Shown: positions 1 to 11,408 of the stretch, in pieces
How the letters are laid out: each line of letters opens with the position of its first letter
Position numbering within the stretch: position 1 is the stretch's first letter
Assembly: GCA_963678675.1 (NCBI GenBank)
Contig: OY783195.1
Span: forward strand, 16,213,342-16,277,341
Direction: 5' to 3'
Source: Xiphydria camelus
Taxonomy: Eukaryota; Arthropoda; Insecta; Hymenoptera; Xiphydriidae
Length of the DNA: 64,000 nt
Made by a program: the position numbers and the translations under genes
The notes under the pieces: model-generated
Databases searched by the model: none
What the model was told of the DNA's origin: nothing
Seen by the model: the letters and a program-made list of their open reading frames with translations, nothing else

Positions 1-560
1 ACGATTACGTTAATGTTAATCGCAGAATAGACCGTGAGCTCGGGCACAATGATTGTGACTAATCGTAGACAAATTATTCCTGCGATGATGTTCCAGTTGC
101 AAAGCATACACTAGCAAGTCAGCTTACAGCATCCGATGTTTAGTATCAACTTTACCTCTTTTGGAACACCCATCACCCGAGTATAATCACGATTACGTTA
201 ATGTTAATCGCAGAATAGACCGTGAGCTCGGGCACATTATCGCAGTAGTAGTTCGGTACACCGAATTGACTTTCAGTTTTAATAGACGAACTTGTCTACG
301 TCGAGTCGCTAATATCGATCGCTGCCTCCTACCACGAACAGTTCATAAAAGGTTACCTTGAAAGAAGTAAAAGTTATTTAACTATGGAATAGTTGAATGA
401 AACGAGAAGCGCGTATGGCAATTAACCTACCGTGGGTAATAGGCGCTCCGTGACAAGCCGGACATTCTCCGATGTCCATCGAGTCATCTTTTTACGGACA
501 GGACACGAGCTAGATCCTCTTCGGTTGCACCTGTACCAGATGACATGTGAGAAAATCGTG
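1..560 (-). repeat. Inverted copy of the 58.8-59.3 kb foldback unit
   Basis: Read on the minus strand this block matches about 58810-59310. Within it, bases 1-50 recur at about 187-236 as a short direct repeat. The tail from about 360 also matches 59340-59520 on the plus strand, because the distant unit is itself palindromic. I find no believable coding sequence. Confidence 0.7.
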
Positions 561-607
561 AGCCTTCATGAAAATCTTCTAACGTACTCGTTCTGCAGTA
601 ATACTTA

Positions 608-1029
608 ATGAAATAAAAGTGAGGTATATGTACACTTCACGTTTGACAGGTCGGTATATAAATTCGAACTTGGGATAGTATATACGAAAGAGGAAATATA
701 TCGATAAAGAAAAAATAATAATAAAGTAGTTACTACATTACTGTAATCCAATTCCATTGTGTATCCCTTATTTTTCTGCCACGACTTTGATAGTTGATAG
801 TGAATAAAAATCAAATTTATTAGCTGATCCATCCACTATCAACAATTAAAGTCGTGGGAGAAAAATAAGGGATACAATGGAATTGGATTACAATAATGGA
901 GTAACTACTTTATTATTATTTTTTCTTTATTTATATACTTCCTCTTTCGTATCATACTATCACAAGTTCCAATTTATATACAAACCTGTCAAACGTGAAG
1001 TGTACATATACCTCACTTTTATTTCATCT
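608..1029. repeat. Foldback palindrome FB1
   Basis: Two arms of about 200 bp (608-803 and 832-1029) are near-perfect inverted copies around a loop of about 30 bp. Open frames in either arm are by-products of the repeat: the same protein-like string recurs in every copy at 55-58 kb. Related full or half copies lie at 55826-56293, 56580-56700, 57040-57160, 57840-58195 and 59540-59700. No transposase is associated. Confidence 0.8.
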
Positions 1030-1660
1030 CTTCTTCGCCTCTGGTATAATCATTTACACCCCACAAAGCACGTTTTTGCAAGTAACTTTTCTATAACATT
1101 CCTGCGATATTTTGCAATATTCGTGAATACTACCGTATGTTAGAAATACATATTTCTCGATAAATTCTCGAATGTTGCAAAATCTCATAGAAACATTTCG
1201 GAATCATTACATCGAAAGATCTCCTCGATAAGGTACAGCTCGATAAGATTGTACTTGTCAGGGCTGAATTATATGGGGTTTTTATAATTATTTTAGGAAG
1301 TCTCAGAAGAATACAGGTACAGCATAATATAGATCTGTGCTAGAAAGAATAAGGAATAACCTTCGACGAGCATTCGGGCTGTGGCAACTGAGGTTAGAAT
1401 CAGCAAGACCATGGCAGGGAGGATATTGAAGGATCGACGCACGTCCATGCACTCGAGGCAGCAAATCTAACTCGCGGAATGAACCAATGCAGCTGGTTCT
1501 TTAAACAACAAGTGGACGATCCCTCGTTCGAAAGAAACCCCCTCGGGTTCGCACATGATTTGGAGTCCTTCTGGGTGGAATTGAATAGCAGCACGTTTAT
1601 TTCTGTAACAGATTATAAATAACAAAATTATATCCAGCATTTCACTATTTAAAATATAGT
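1030..1660. repeat. FB1-associated repeat, inverted relative to 57.3-57.8 kb
   Basis: This stretch continues the inverted match to the 57.3-57.8 kb part of the FB1 array. It shares the blocks around 1060-1200, 1300-1390 and 1500-1600. Together with 608-1029 it makes one inverted segmental copy of about 1 kb. No gene seen. Confidence 0.65.
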
Positions 1661-2337
1661 ACGAAGGAGGAAATATATCAATAGAGAAAAACTAATGTTA
1701 AAGTAATTACTTGATTATTGTGATCCAATTCAATTGCATCTGCTATTCTTCTGCCACGGCTTTGATGGAGAAGAAACATCAAATTTATTTGTTAATCCAT
1801 CGATTCACCCCATGCTCGCATGACGCTGAAAACAAAAAATTGAATGAACACAAAGATATTTGTCCTTCCATCGAAAGTGAGGTTAAAGTTGTCAGATGGC
1901 AATTAAACTTATCTGATGAGAATTCTTCTGAGACCGTCTCCTTTCCTGCTCTTGATGCAAAGGCAACTAGAGAAAAATACCACTGCATCCGTTGATTATC
2001 ACGATTAAACGAAAAAAATACAAACGATTATTAAACTATACGGAGCGTCTGTCACATTCACCACTATTGAGATTCATTACTCCGATTGCACTGAATTATC
2101 ACTTTTTATTAACAAGCGCGTCCGAGGATCGAAATAAACGCGAGGGAAATCGTTACGCGAATGGAAATATTTTATTCACTTTGAAAACCATGACCAAACA
2201 TTCAAGGAATATATTCTCTCATACACTCTCACATACATTTGATGGCGTATGCGTGTACTCGCATCTGTGTAGACATTTCCGATCATGGCCGACTATCGCC
2301 GAAGATAGGCGGAATTAGAGTGACATTTTGACATATA

Positions 2338-2909
2338 TACAGGGTGTTCGGAAAAAACACCGACACAGAAATAGGGGTGATAGGTTACGTCATTACAAGT
2401 ATTTTGATATAAGGGACCTATACCCGCAAGCGCCCCCTTCTGGAGATATCAACTTTTCAAGTTTATAACGACCGAGGTTGATCAAAGTAGAATAATAAGA
2501 AACGTATCAAGATGGTAACGAATATTTAATTTTACGAGATACAAAAACAATGTACTACAGCAAATGCTCAAAATGACGGCCACCCATGTCCATGCAACAT
2601 CGGAAACGATTCTGAATAGATGTGCCACTGCGCAAACTGCTTGCGGAAAGGATAACCGCTTGGCTCAAGTCCTTGTACTTTTCGAAGATGATGCGGATAC
2701 AAGGAGTTTTCATTTGTTTTTCAATTGTACAGGTAGACAAAAAACTCAATATTATTCTACTTTGATCAACCTCGGTCGTTATAAACTTGAAAAGTTGATA
2801 TCTCCAGAAGGGGGCGCTTGCGGGTATAGGTCCCTTATATCAAAATACTTGTAATGACGTAACCTATCACCCCTATTTCTGTGTCGGTGTTTCTTCCGAA
2901 CACCCTGTA
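2338..2909. mobile_element. DD41D mariner-type deletion derivative
   Basis: A 572-bp element with TIRs of about 150 bp starts TACAGGGTGTTCGG and ends with the near reverse complement, apart from small differences near the tip. It sits in a run of TA, as expected for Tc1/mariner. The centre keeps the 3' end of a transposase gene on the minus strand. Everything between the 5' TIR and the C-terminal codons has been lost, so it can move only with help from another transposase. Confidence 0.85.
2555..2749 (-). pseudogene. C-terminal stub of a DD41D transposase
   Basis: The frame ends in GGRHFEHLL before its stop. The other DD41D copies here end comparably: GGHIEHLL at 40.4 kb, GGHMEHLM at 22.6 kb and GNHFENLL at 19.1 kb. 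The catalytic domain is missing. The apparent start methionine is only the first ATG after the deletion. Family assignment rests on the C-terminal motif and on the mariner-like TIRs around it. Confidence 0.6.
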
Positions 2910-3249
2910 TATTGCCCGAGAAATCGGATTCTCGACTTTCAGGCGGCAGGGGCGTGGCTTAGCGTTGCTAAGGGCGAATCTCTGTTAATATTTAACTTAT
3001 AACATTTATTCTGGTCTCTATCAATAGAGAATAGTCCATTTATATGGCGTAACTAAGCACAGTTTTGGTTATAACCGTATATTTTATGAGAAAATTCGAT
3101 GTAAAATTTGAGGGGTGAAGGGGGCAGACATTTTTCCTGTAAAGATACACGGGTGCTCGCTCGCTGCGACAGCGCTATCGGCATCGTTCTGACGAACTAC
3201 TTGAATGAACATGCCGCGAGACACTACCGACGGCGCATAGTGCTCCAGG

Positions 3250-3521
3250 TACCGTATGTCCGTTTCTGTACTGGCCAGTTTGAAAGTTACCTTCGGATAG
3301 GCTTGGTCGGTACTCGAGTCATTTAATACGGTAGAAGTCGAGTCGGCAGTTAGAGTTGATGTCAATTCGGGAGATCGAAGCGTCTAACCTCGAAATTGTG
3401 AATTTGTGAATAATGGAAATTACGAAAATAATTATAATTACGATATAAATGTCTCGATTACCGACCAAGCCTATCCGAAGGTAACTTTCAAACTGGCCAG
3501 TACAGAGACGGACATACGGTA
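3250..3521. mobile_element. Miniature element with TACCGTATGTCC ends
   Basis: This 272-bp element has TIRs of about 63 bp that begin TACCGTATGTCC, consistent with a TA target. The same tip occurs at 30861, 31282, 35529, 41704, 61875 and 63079, so it defines a family. Overlapping frames on both strands are by-products of the repeat. Confidence 0.8.
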
Positions 3522-3593
3522 TATGGGAGAGTGGACAAAAAGAGAAATTTCTCTTGACGGTTAATGAAACAGTAAATAAATGATTGTTAAGGA

Positions 3594-3880
3594 GGTTTTT
3601 TGGATCGCTGATCACGAATCAGAAGTCAGATTTTAAAAATTCAAGATGGCGGATCCAATATGGCGGACGAGATTTTCGAAAATCGACGAATTCATGCCAA
3701 ATTTGGTATAAGGGGTTTTTTGGGTCGCTGATCACGAATCTGAAGACAGATTTCAAAAATTCAAGATGGCGGATCCAATATGGCGGACGAGATTTTGGAA
3801 AACCAACGGATTCATGCCAAATTTGGTATAGGGGGATTTGTTGGGTCGCTGATTACGAATATGAAGTTATATTTGACAAA
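3594..3880 (+). repeat. 120-bp tandem repeat, about 2.4 units
   Basis: Unit starts at 3601, 3721 and 3842 give a period of 120 then 121 bp. Each unit contains GATGGCGGATCCAATATGGC. One plus-strand frame stays open through all units because 120 is a multiple of three, giving a repeated peptide containing SRWRIQYGGRDF. I believe similar repeats are scattered in many invertebrate genomes, but I cannot check that here. The open frame is probably not a gene. Confidence 0.75.
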
Positions 3881-4379
3881 ATTCAAAATAATAAACATAA
3901 ATTTTGTTCTAAAGTTCTTTGTTTGTTTGTTTATTTATTTCTTTTTACTTTAAAATTGCTTATGATTTTTCTTTTTGTAATGAGATGTTGGGGGGGGGCA
4001 ACACCCCCGCCAACACCCCGCCGTGAACCCCGTCAACCTCGTATTTGACCCTTACAATTAATGACAAAAAATAGAATTCGTCATTCGGACGTTTCGCGCC
4101 CTCATAATGAAAATATCTATAGTTGAGCAGCCCTGAGCAATTAAAACGATCTTATAGGTATTAAGAGAGGAATATACAAGCTTTTTAATAAAATATTAAA
4201 CTAAAAAGGAAGTTTTTGGAACTTTTTAAGAAATAGCCTTCGCAATCGTATGTGTAAAAATATAAGAAATATAAGTTTTACGAATATTTTTTAAAATACT
4301 TATGATTTTTTTGTTCGTAATGGGGTCTTGGGGTACCCCCCCCCCCCCCTCCCCCTATTCTATTTTTTGTCACTAAGTG
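3881..4379. repeat. AT-rich spacer with an inverted pair of G/C-tract blocks
   Basis: The block at about 3980-4055 (G run, then a C-rich stretch ending in CAACCTCGTATTTGA) recurs inverted at about 4325-4440. Between the two lies AT-rich sequence with no recognisable gene. Only a non-autonomous repeat remnant can be supported. Confidence 0.5.
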
Positions 4380-4700
4380 TCAAATACGAGGTTGACGGGG
4401 TTCGAGGCAGGGTGTTGGGGGGCTCGAGCCCCCTTCACTGTAGATTCGCAGCATAGCTCGGCCGTTCGCAAGGGCCTCTTCGGTGTCCCGGAGCTCCCGA
4501 GGCGGCTTCTCGCGAGGGTCGCTCGTCCGGTGTCTCTGCTGGCTCTTGCGGTCTTTCGTCAACCGACGCTACGTAGCGGCGGCCATGATGGCGTCTGTGC
4601 CACGATCCCTCGTGCACGGCACGGCAGACTTTGTAATCGTTGAATAACTCCTAAACGCCGGCCTCGCCGCACTTCCATTTCATTCAGTGAGCTTCGCACT
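4380..4700. other. GC-rich stretch of unknown nature
   Basis: The base composition jumps to clearly GC-rich between AT-rich flanks. Short overlapping frames exist on both strands and none resembles a known domain. It could be a fragment of a GC-rich retroelement or of a promoter; neither is shown. Confidence 0.35.
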
Positions 4701-5274
4701 GCTCCGTGAACACCACTATGCACTTTTTATCGCACTCACTCGCGAAAAACCCGACTAAAGTTCCGAATTTTGCAGGAGCGATCCGCCACACGTCCGCACT
4801 GCTCGACCACCAAACCTTTAAATTCGTACTTTTTCCGTACGGTATTTGCTTTGCACGTATACTGCCATATATACTCACTGAAGTATAACAGTGTTTGTAC
4901 ACACGAAGTGAATACGATCGGATCTTCTTGTTTCACCCTGAAGGACCAATCAGATTTAGCTCTCATGGCAAAACAATAAGATTTGCTCGTACTATTTAGC
5001 TACGATCGACTCGATAAAGTATCATCATTCAAAGTGGATCGATCAGAACCATTGGCCGTAAGTGTACACACATATATAGAAAATAGAATATTTCAATACT
5101 ACCTGTAGCAGGGGAAGTTAAGTAGGCCCTGTAAATACCCAGTAGGCCCAGATAAATATCGGCAATAAAACGTTTTTATTGAAATAGATGTTTGATTCTA
5201 ATGGCTAATTCAAGCTTAGGTCCTATAACCTTAATTTGGATCCTAATTCTAATGTAACTTATTTGTAATTATCC
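4701..5274. other. No feature recognised
   Basis: Unique-looking, moderately AT-rich sequence. Short open frames occur on both strands but lack domain similarity, repeats or splice signals that I can support. Confidence 0.4.
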
Positions 5275-5278
5275 TTAA

Positions 5279-5616
5279 CCCTCCGTTGGTATGGTGGGGT
5301 ATGTCTGTGGTACTAAGGCAGAACCCGATATGTCAAGAAAGTTGATTTTTCAGGAGATGCTTCAAACCACCGACCAATTCAAAGACGTAGAGCGTAATCG
5401 GAATATTATTTTGTTAATCTACAAGTTGTAGGTGATTTGCAGCCATATCTGGTTTTGTCATCATATTCTTCATTGCTGACTGTACATATTGACATTAAAA
5501 ACAAAAAATCGCATTTTTTTGACATATCGGGTTTTGTCTTAGTACCACAGATGTCATACCCCAACTACAATAAATGCAATTTTCACATTATATTGTTTCA
5601 CCTTACCAACGGAGGG
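5279..5616. mobile_element. TTAA-flanked miniature element (piggyBac-type)
   Basis: A 338-bp palindromic element lies between TTAA at 5275-5278 and TTAA at 5617-5620. The tips are CCCTCCGTTGGTA and its reverse complement. TTAA duplication with CCCT...AGGG tips is the piggyBac pattern. Internal inverted blocks (around 5325 and 5530) continue the palindrome. There is no transposase. A related tip, CCCTCACCGGT, occurs at 48561. Confidence 0.85.
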
Positions 5617-5709
5617 TTAACGTATATTTGTTGTATAGGAAAGGGCTAAATGACTGGCTAATCTATATTAATTATACGTATAATATATGTAGTATCCGGA
5701 AATGCCCAA

Positions 5710-5712
<3 letters not shown>

Positions 5713-5771
<59 letters not shown>
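5713..5771 (+). repeat. (TG)n microsatellite
   Basis: A pure TG run of about 58 bases. Long Cys-Val or Thr-His frames across it are artefacts. Confidence 0.98.
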
Positions 5772-5773
<2 letters not shown>

Positions 5774-5851
5774 GGCTGCGTCGCCCAATGTGTATGTGTG
5801 TGCGGGCTGCGTTGTCCAATGTGTGTGTGCGCGCGGCCTGCGTCGCCCAAC
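5769..5851 (+). repeat. 31-bp minisatellite, about three units
   Basis: Units of about 31 bp consist of a short GT run followed by GCGGGCTGCGTCGCCCAA or variants, repeated three times directly after the TG tract. It probably grew from the end of the microsatellite by slippage. Confidence 0.75.
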
Positions 5852-6557
5852 CTTTAGTCCTAATGTCTAGTTTAAGTGCGTTTCGGCTCGCCGTAAAGAG
5901 AAACCCCTAATCGTCAAGGCGGCAAAGCAATTGCTTGGCAACGACAGGTTCTCCCAACATTCCGATGGGGATTTGCAGCGGCGTCTCAGCAGACTGGCAA
6001 CTGGGGGATAACGGGGTTCTTCCGGTCAAGAGCTGACCTGAGGATTCGAGACTTGGGGGCGAGACCGACAAGCGGTAGTTCAGATCACGACGCGAACGAC
6101 GGAAGACGTATGGCCAGCGACGTTCATTCCATGACTCCTCGTTCCCTACATATACGTAAATGAAAACGTAGAACATACGTATACCAGACGTAAAATATAC
6201 GTATACTGTTGTATATTCAACATAAAGTACATCAGAATTGCAACCAACCGAATTAAGCTGCTGAAAGTTGATTGAAACAATACTTTAAAGTAACCAACAA
6301 CACTTGATAATGAAGTGTTATCGAGATATATTTTTAAAAAGGGGTTGACAGCTGTTACGCGGTTCTTCATATACAGAATGTCCCAGAAAATACACGCCAG
6401 CGTAGCGAGTTGCATATCGGTAGGCGCGATCGGATCCAAGATGGTTCCCTAAAATTCGGTGGCAATACCGACAGCCCAGACACGAACCAAATAGACGTTT
6501 CAGTCCGAAAAACATCGGTCATCTCAATAGTGGTGAATGTGACAGACGCTCCGTATA
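5852..6557. other. Unannotated stretch ending in an R1 fragment
   Basis: No gene recognised to about 6365. At about 6370 a tip-like sequence (TACAGAATGTCCCAG) may be a decayed element end. From about 6515 to 6557 the sequence is R1. It continues at 9548 after the 3-kb insertion, which makes the two parts one interrupted copy. Confidence 0.45.
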
Positions 6558-9547
6558 GGGTCATTCCATACCAAGTCGGACACTTTTTGGAGTAACATTT
6601 CGGATTTTGCTCAAATTTGGATATATTGTAGTCTTTATCGATGTTTAAGCGTATCTCGAAGGAATTTTCAAAATTTTGAAATTTGTTGATTTTACAGCCA
6701 CTTGAAAAATAACGCTGCTTTTTATTCATTAAATTATAACTGTCAAACCGGTTGTTGGCTGAGAACAATCTTTTGGATACTAAAAGTGAAAGAGTTGAAA
6801 AACCAGAGAAAAATTGCGTCGATCAAAAAAAAATTTTTTTTAATAATTTTATTTACACTTGATTTAAACAAATGTATTTTCATAGCTGGCCACTTTTTAA
6901 AAATTTGAAAAAAAGCAAGCATATACTTCGATATCCTCTCTTTCACGACAAACAAACAAAAATAACGACACTTTAAAATTGACGACACAACAATTAATTG
7001 AAGTTGACGCCGCATCGGCCTCGCCACGTCGGCCTCGCCACGTCAGCCCCGGCGCCACCGGTCGGTAGGTTTAGTCGGAGAGCCAGAGCCAAAAAAGGTC
7101 TCTGAATTTAATAAGCCCAGTTTTTTTTATAGTTTATTACAGTGGTTGTGTAGACAAACATACTGCGGTCAGTCAAGCGAAAGCTGGGGCATATGTCTCA
7201 GGGACGCTATCAAAGTTGTCGTTCCTGCCGGGGTAATAATTTGAATTTAATAAGGTTGAAAATCGGTATACAACTTGTATATTGCATATAAAAGGTTACG
7301 AAGTCAGTCAGCTGAATGTGGGGGCGGAGCTGGTCAGTCAGCAAAAAAAGAAATGTAAATTTCGCGCGCGCTCGGCGTTGCAGGCGATTTCAAATCAGAG
7401 TATAGGAAAGAGCGCAGGTATACACGTAGGGGGGGTAAGAGACAATAGCTCGGGGTCTGTTCCGTCGCACCGAGCGTACACATAGGTCGTAAATATCACG
7501 GACAATTCGTTAACAGCCATCTCCCGCAGTGCCCGCTTTGACCGGTACCGTCATAAAAGTGATCCGAGCCGGCTAAAGGAGAGGAGTGTCCGATGCCGCC
7601 GATGAACAATTGGGGAATTTTGATACTTAGTTTTTCCATTTCGCCAGCGTCATCGACATCCCTCCTCTGGCCGATCAGGGCGCGTCGCGTCACGTTAGCC
7701 CACGCTATCCCCTCCATTGGGCTACGATACGAATATATAAATTATTATTTAACGAACTAGATTCAATAGGCTATTAATTAATTATAATATAATAATATTG
7801 AAAATGTATTATATATGTACAGAATAGACATTACAAATAATATTTTAATAACTCATTCATTATCAAATTCTGCCTCCGAATCATCAAATTCGTTGATTTC
7901 GCTTAAACGTCAACAACGCAACTTCTTACTTCAATAGGTGTTCAAGTCATATCGATAATAAGTACGAAATAAACTATTTTGAGCATGCACAAAATGTTTA
8001 TATTGAATTGTATCTTACCTTAACTCTTGTCTATACTTTTTACTTAAAGCCGTAAACTTTCTGTAGCAAACTACATGGTAGCACTCAATTTGTCCTGGAT
8101 TCGACAGCAAAGATATATTGTCATACGTTAAATTATATTTTGCAAGAAATCGTAAAATTGCTTTACAATTTGTTAAAGTCTTCTCTGTAAATGATATTAA
8201 TAGCTGATGCTTCTTGAGGCAGAATACACAAATTTTGTTCATTTTGAAACGAAACACATGCGTCACTCACTACGGTTTAACCATTGTTCAATACAACGCG
8301 AATTGAGACACGACACTTGATGGTTGATAGTACATTGAAAAGGACACGCTTTTAGCCCCGATTTATATATTCGCATCGTAGCCCAATGGAAGGGATAGCG
8401 TGGGCTAACGTGACGCGACGCGACGCACCCTGATCGGCCAGGGGAAGGATGTCGATGACGCTGGCGAAATGGAAAAACTAAGTATCAAAATTCCCCAATT
8501 GTTCATCGGCGGCATCGGACACTCCTCTCCTTTAGCCGGCTCGGATCACTTTTATGACGGTACCGGTCGAAGCGGGTACTGCGGGAGATGGCTGTTAATG
8601 AATTGTCCGTGATATTGACGACCTATGTACGCTCGGTGCGACGGAACAGACCCCGAGCTATTGTCTCTTACCCCCCCTACGAGTATACCTGCGCTCTTTT
8701 CTATACTCTGATTTGAAATCGCCTGCAACGCCGAGCGCGCGCGAAATTAACATTTCTTTTTTTGCTGACTGACCAGCTCCGCCCCCACATTCAGCTGACT
8801 GACTTCGTAACCTTTATTTATATGCAATATACAAGTTGTATACCGATTTTCAACCTTATTAAATTCAAATTATTACCCCGGCAGGAACGACAACTTTGAT
8901 AGCGTCCCTGAGACATATGCCCCAGCTTTCGCTTGACTGACCGCAGTATGTTTGTCTACACAACCACTGTAATAAACTATAAAAAAAAAGTGGGCTTATT
9001 AAATTCAGAGACCTTTTTTGGCTCTGGCTCTTGGACTAGTTCGACTGCCTTGGTAACACGCTGGCAGCGGGGCCGACGTGGCGAGGCCGATGCGGCGTCA
9101 ACTTCAATTAATTGTTGTGTCGTCAATTTTAAAGTGTCGTTATTTTTGTTTGTTTGTCGTGAAAGAGAGGATATCGAAGTATATGCTTGCTTTTTTTCAA
9201 ATGTTTAAAAAGTGGTCAGCTATGAAAATACGACATTTGTTTAAATCATGTGTAAATAAAATTATTAAAAACATTTTTTTTATCGACGCAATTTTTCTCT
9301 GGTTTTTCAACTCTTTCACTTTTAGTACCCAAAAAATTGTTCTCAGCCGACAACCAGTTTGAGAGTTATAATTTAATGAATAAAAAGCAGCGTTATTTTT
9401 CAAGTGGCTGTAAAATCAACAATTTTCAAAATGTTGAAAAATCCTTAGAGATATGCCTAAACATCGATAAAGACTACAATATATCCAAATTTGAGCAAAA
9501 TCCGAAATGTTACTCCAAAAAGTGTCCGATTTGGTATGGAATGACCC
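6558..9547. mobile_element. 3-kb element with ~1.2-kb TIRs and TATA duplication
   Basis: Left arm about 6558-7738 and right arm about 8362-9547 are inverted copies with tips GGGTCATTCC / GGAATGACCC. TATA flanks both sides (6554-6557 and 9548-9551). The copy of R1 at 52120 shows the empty site CTCCGTATAGTTT, which proves insertion. The unique centre of about 620 bp holds one small exon-like frame. A 4-bp duplication rules against ordinary Tc1/mariner; Sola-type elements duplicate 4 bp, but the class is not settled. Confidence 0.85.
8015..8242 (-). CDS. Orphan first exon, cysteine/histidine-rich, in the 3-kb element
   Basis: The frame reads from a second methionine (MNKICVFC) for 75 residues. 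An earlier in-frame ATG eight codons upstream is possible. It has a CVFC pair near the start and CYHVVCYRKFT near residues 57-67, a spacing that looks like a metal-binding module. The coding frame runs into AAG|GTAAGA, a good 5' splice site, with the stop codon formed by the intron. It therefore looks like exon 1 of a lost transposase gene. I do not recognise the family. It is the only non-repeat content between the two long arms. Confidence 0.5.
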   Translation of the reverse strand: MNKICVFCLKKHQLLISFTEKTLTNCKAILRFLAKYNLTYDNISLLSNPGQIECYHVVCYRKFTALSKKYRQELR

Positions 9548-9965
9548 TATAGTTTGATAATCGTTTGCATTTTTTTTCGAATAATCGAGATAGTGAACGG
9601 ATGCAGTGCTATTTTTCTCTGGTTGCTTGTGCATAAAGAGCAGGAAAGGAGACGGCAGTATTTCAGAAGAATTGCCATCAGATAAGTTACTTTCCATCTG
9701 ACCGCTTTAACCTCACTTTGATTGCGTATGAAGGACAAATATCTTTGTAGTCATTCTATTTCTTGTTTTCAGCGTCATGTGAGCACGGGACGAATCGATG
9801 GATTAACTAATAAATTTGATTTATCTTCTCTGTCAACAATCAAAGCCGTGGCAGAAAAATAGGAGATGCAATGGAATTGGATCACAATAATCAGGTAACT
9901 ACTTTATCATTATTTTTTCTCTATCGATATATTATATTTCTTCTTTCGTACTATCACAAGTTCTA
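9548..9965 (-). repeat. R1, right part of an interrupted copy
   Basis: Continues the R1 sequence broken at 6557 and then runs into FB1-like sequence at about 9860-9965. It contains GAGCAGGAAAGGAG (about 9644), which is the empty site for the element at 52210-55129. Confidence 0.75.
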
Positions 9966-10345
9966 ATTTATACACCGAATCACTAACAAAATAGGGTTCC
10001 TATTTAAAAAATTAAAGTTTCCCTTCAAATAACCTTGAAATTCTAAACCAAACGAACCAAATATATAACCATTGAATCCCGCTTGTAAAACGATGATACT
10101 TTTGCCTGAAACATTTTTCCCTCAAATGCTTAATTTTCAAGATATTCACGTTTGTCAACTTAAATGACTCACCCATTCCTAAATGAATGTAAAAAAAGTC
10201 CCAGGACGGCCAAATATTTTGAAAAATATGCGTCGCATAGAAAAACAAAAAAACGGGTTCAATATTTTTAAAAGTTCTATCCAGCCATATCAAACTCGAC
10301 CCCCCCCCCCCTCGCTAGGGGGCGAGGGGTAACTTCAAAATTTTT
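9966..10345. repeat. Truncated end of the 44.5-kb element family
   Basis: From about 10188 the sequence matches 44515-44680 and the inverse of 48260-48450, including a C run followed by a G-rich block. The outermost TACAGGGTG tip is missing. Nothing coding. Confidence 0.65.
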
Positions 10346-10832
10346 GCGGAATGTAGGAGAAAATTGTGACAAATCGACTCATTTATTATTTATAATGAAT
10401 TATGATTTTATTGATATTTATTACGTGTTTTATTGAATAAAATTTGACATAACATCTTACTGTTTTTTCAATATATCAAGGACTTGATAGTCTGGCGAAA
10501 ATGAATGTTCTGTCCTACATTCCGCTTTCCTTATCGTAATTTTTGGTAAATAACTTGCTCAACAGTTAATTTTTATGTGATTAAATTTGAGCAAATATTG
10601 CTCATGAAAAAAATTTTTTTCATGAGATATTTTTTAGATTTTGTTCCTAAAATAGTGCATAAAATATTGAAAAATCGCCATTCCATGGTGTATGTGGGCT
10701 TAAAAAGTTTGTGATTCTTCAAAGATTAATTTGACATTTTTTTTCTTTCAATAAACAATGGCGTATTCTCAGAAGGCGAAAAAGTAGTGGTTATTTTCGT
10801 TTCTGCCGGTACTGGTAATACCGCATATTTGT
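10346..10832. other. AT-rich, no gene recognised
   Basis: Strongly AT-rich. Short imperfect inverted segments are present near 10350 and 10510 (around CTACATTCCGC and GGAATGTAGGA). Nothing else supportable. Confidence 0.4.
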
Positions 10833-11115
10833 TCCTCACTCATGCCCATTTCGATTCCTTTTCCAGCCTATTTTTAGATCGTAAGATGGCGTTTTTCCCG
10901 CGTGACACCAACCGGGAGTCCGCAGGCTGTTAACAGATTGCTTAGTCCAAAGTGGGGCATTTTTCCAGACTGATAAACGCAACGTGAAATGAGCCGTGTA
11001 TACTTCGGTTTGTTTTATTTGTTTTGAGAAATGGGCATTCGTGAGAAAAAATAGTATAGGTATGTCACATTCGGCGGAAATCCTCAGATTTTTAAGACTG
11101 TGTTTAGGTCGTATA
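10833..11115. repeat. Pieces of the T|T-inserting family (DINE/Helentron-like)
   Basis: A 5' end starts at 10833 (TCCTCACTCATGCCC). On the opposite strand another 5' end abuts a 3' end at about 11050, so the minus strand reads ...CTATACTATT, a few T, then TCTCACGAATGCCC. This is a truncated, rearranged head-to-tail arrangement. The complete copies are 15115-15856 and 26819-27832. Confidence 0.6.
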
Positions 11116-11408
11116 CACCTTCATTTTGGCGTTCTAAAAGTTGTTTCAAAAGTCTCATAAAATCTCATGTCTGGTCAAATATTCAAGGTCACAAAAATCG
11201 GTTTCTCGCGATTTTTTCAGTTTCTATAGCTCCAATAATGTTAACATATATTATAAAAATTGTAGAGCATAAAATTTGCGATAAATTTTGTTGCAGATAT
11301 TTTTCATGCGCTCAACCGTTTTTCAGATAGAGGGCGGAGAGCGCGCAGCGCTCAGCCATACATACTGTAATGCAAGGTCAACCGTGAATCTCGGTGAATA
11401 ATACCTTG
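11116..11408. other. No feature recognised
   Basis: AT-rich sequence between two transposon remnants, without a recognisable repeat or gene. Confidence 0.35.

Larger units (their letters stand above)
1661..3249 (+). repeat. Dispersed repeat R1, copy 1, with a nested mariner derivative
   Basis: Other copies or parts lie at 9548-9965 plus 6515-6557 (minus), 31530-32100 (plus), 46020-46225 (minus) and 51500-52209 plus 55130-55470 (minus). Copy 1 is cut by the insertion at 2338-2909; the copy at 51.8 kb supplies the uninterrupted sequence. No conserved protein is visible. The family is non-coding or is a remnant whose coding part is absent. Confidence 0.7.

Noticed and set aside
5574..5910. Long frames rich in Cys-Val or Thr-His
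   Set aside because: They are translations of the TG microsatellite and its minisatellite extension.
6743..7027. 94-residue frame that recurs almost unchanged at 9078-9362
   Set aside because: Both lie in the two long arms of the 3-kb element; the similarity is that of the inverted repeat, and there is no domain, so it is not evidence for a gene.
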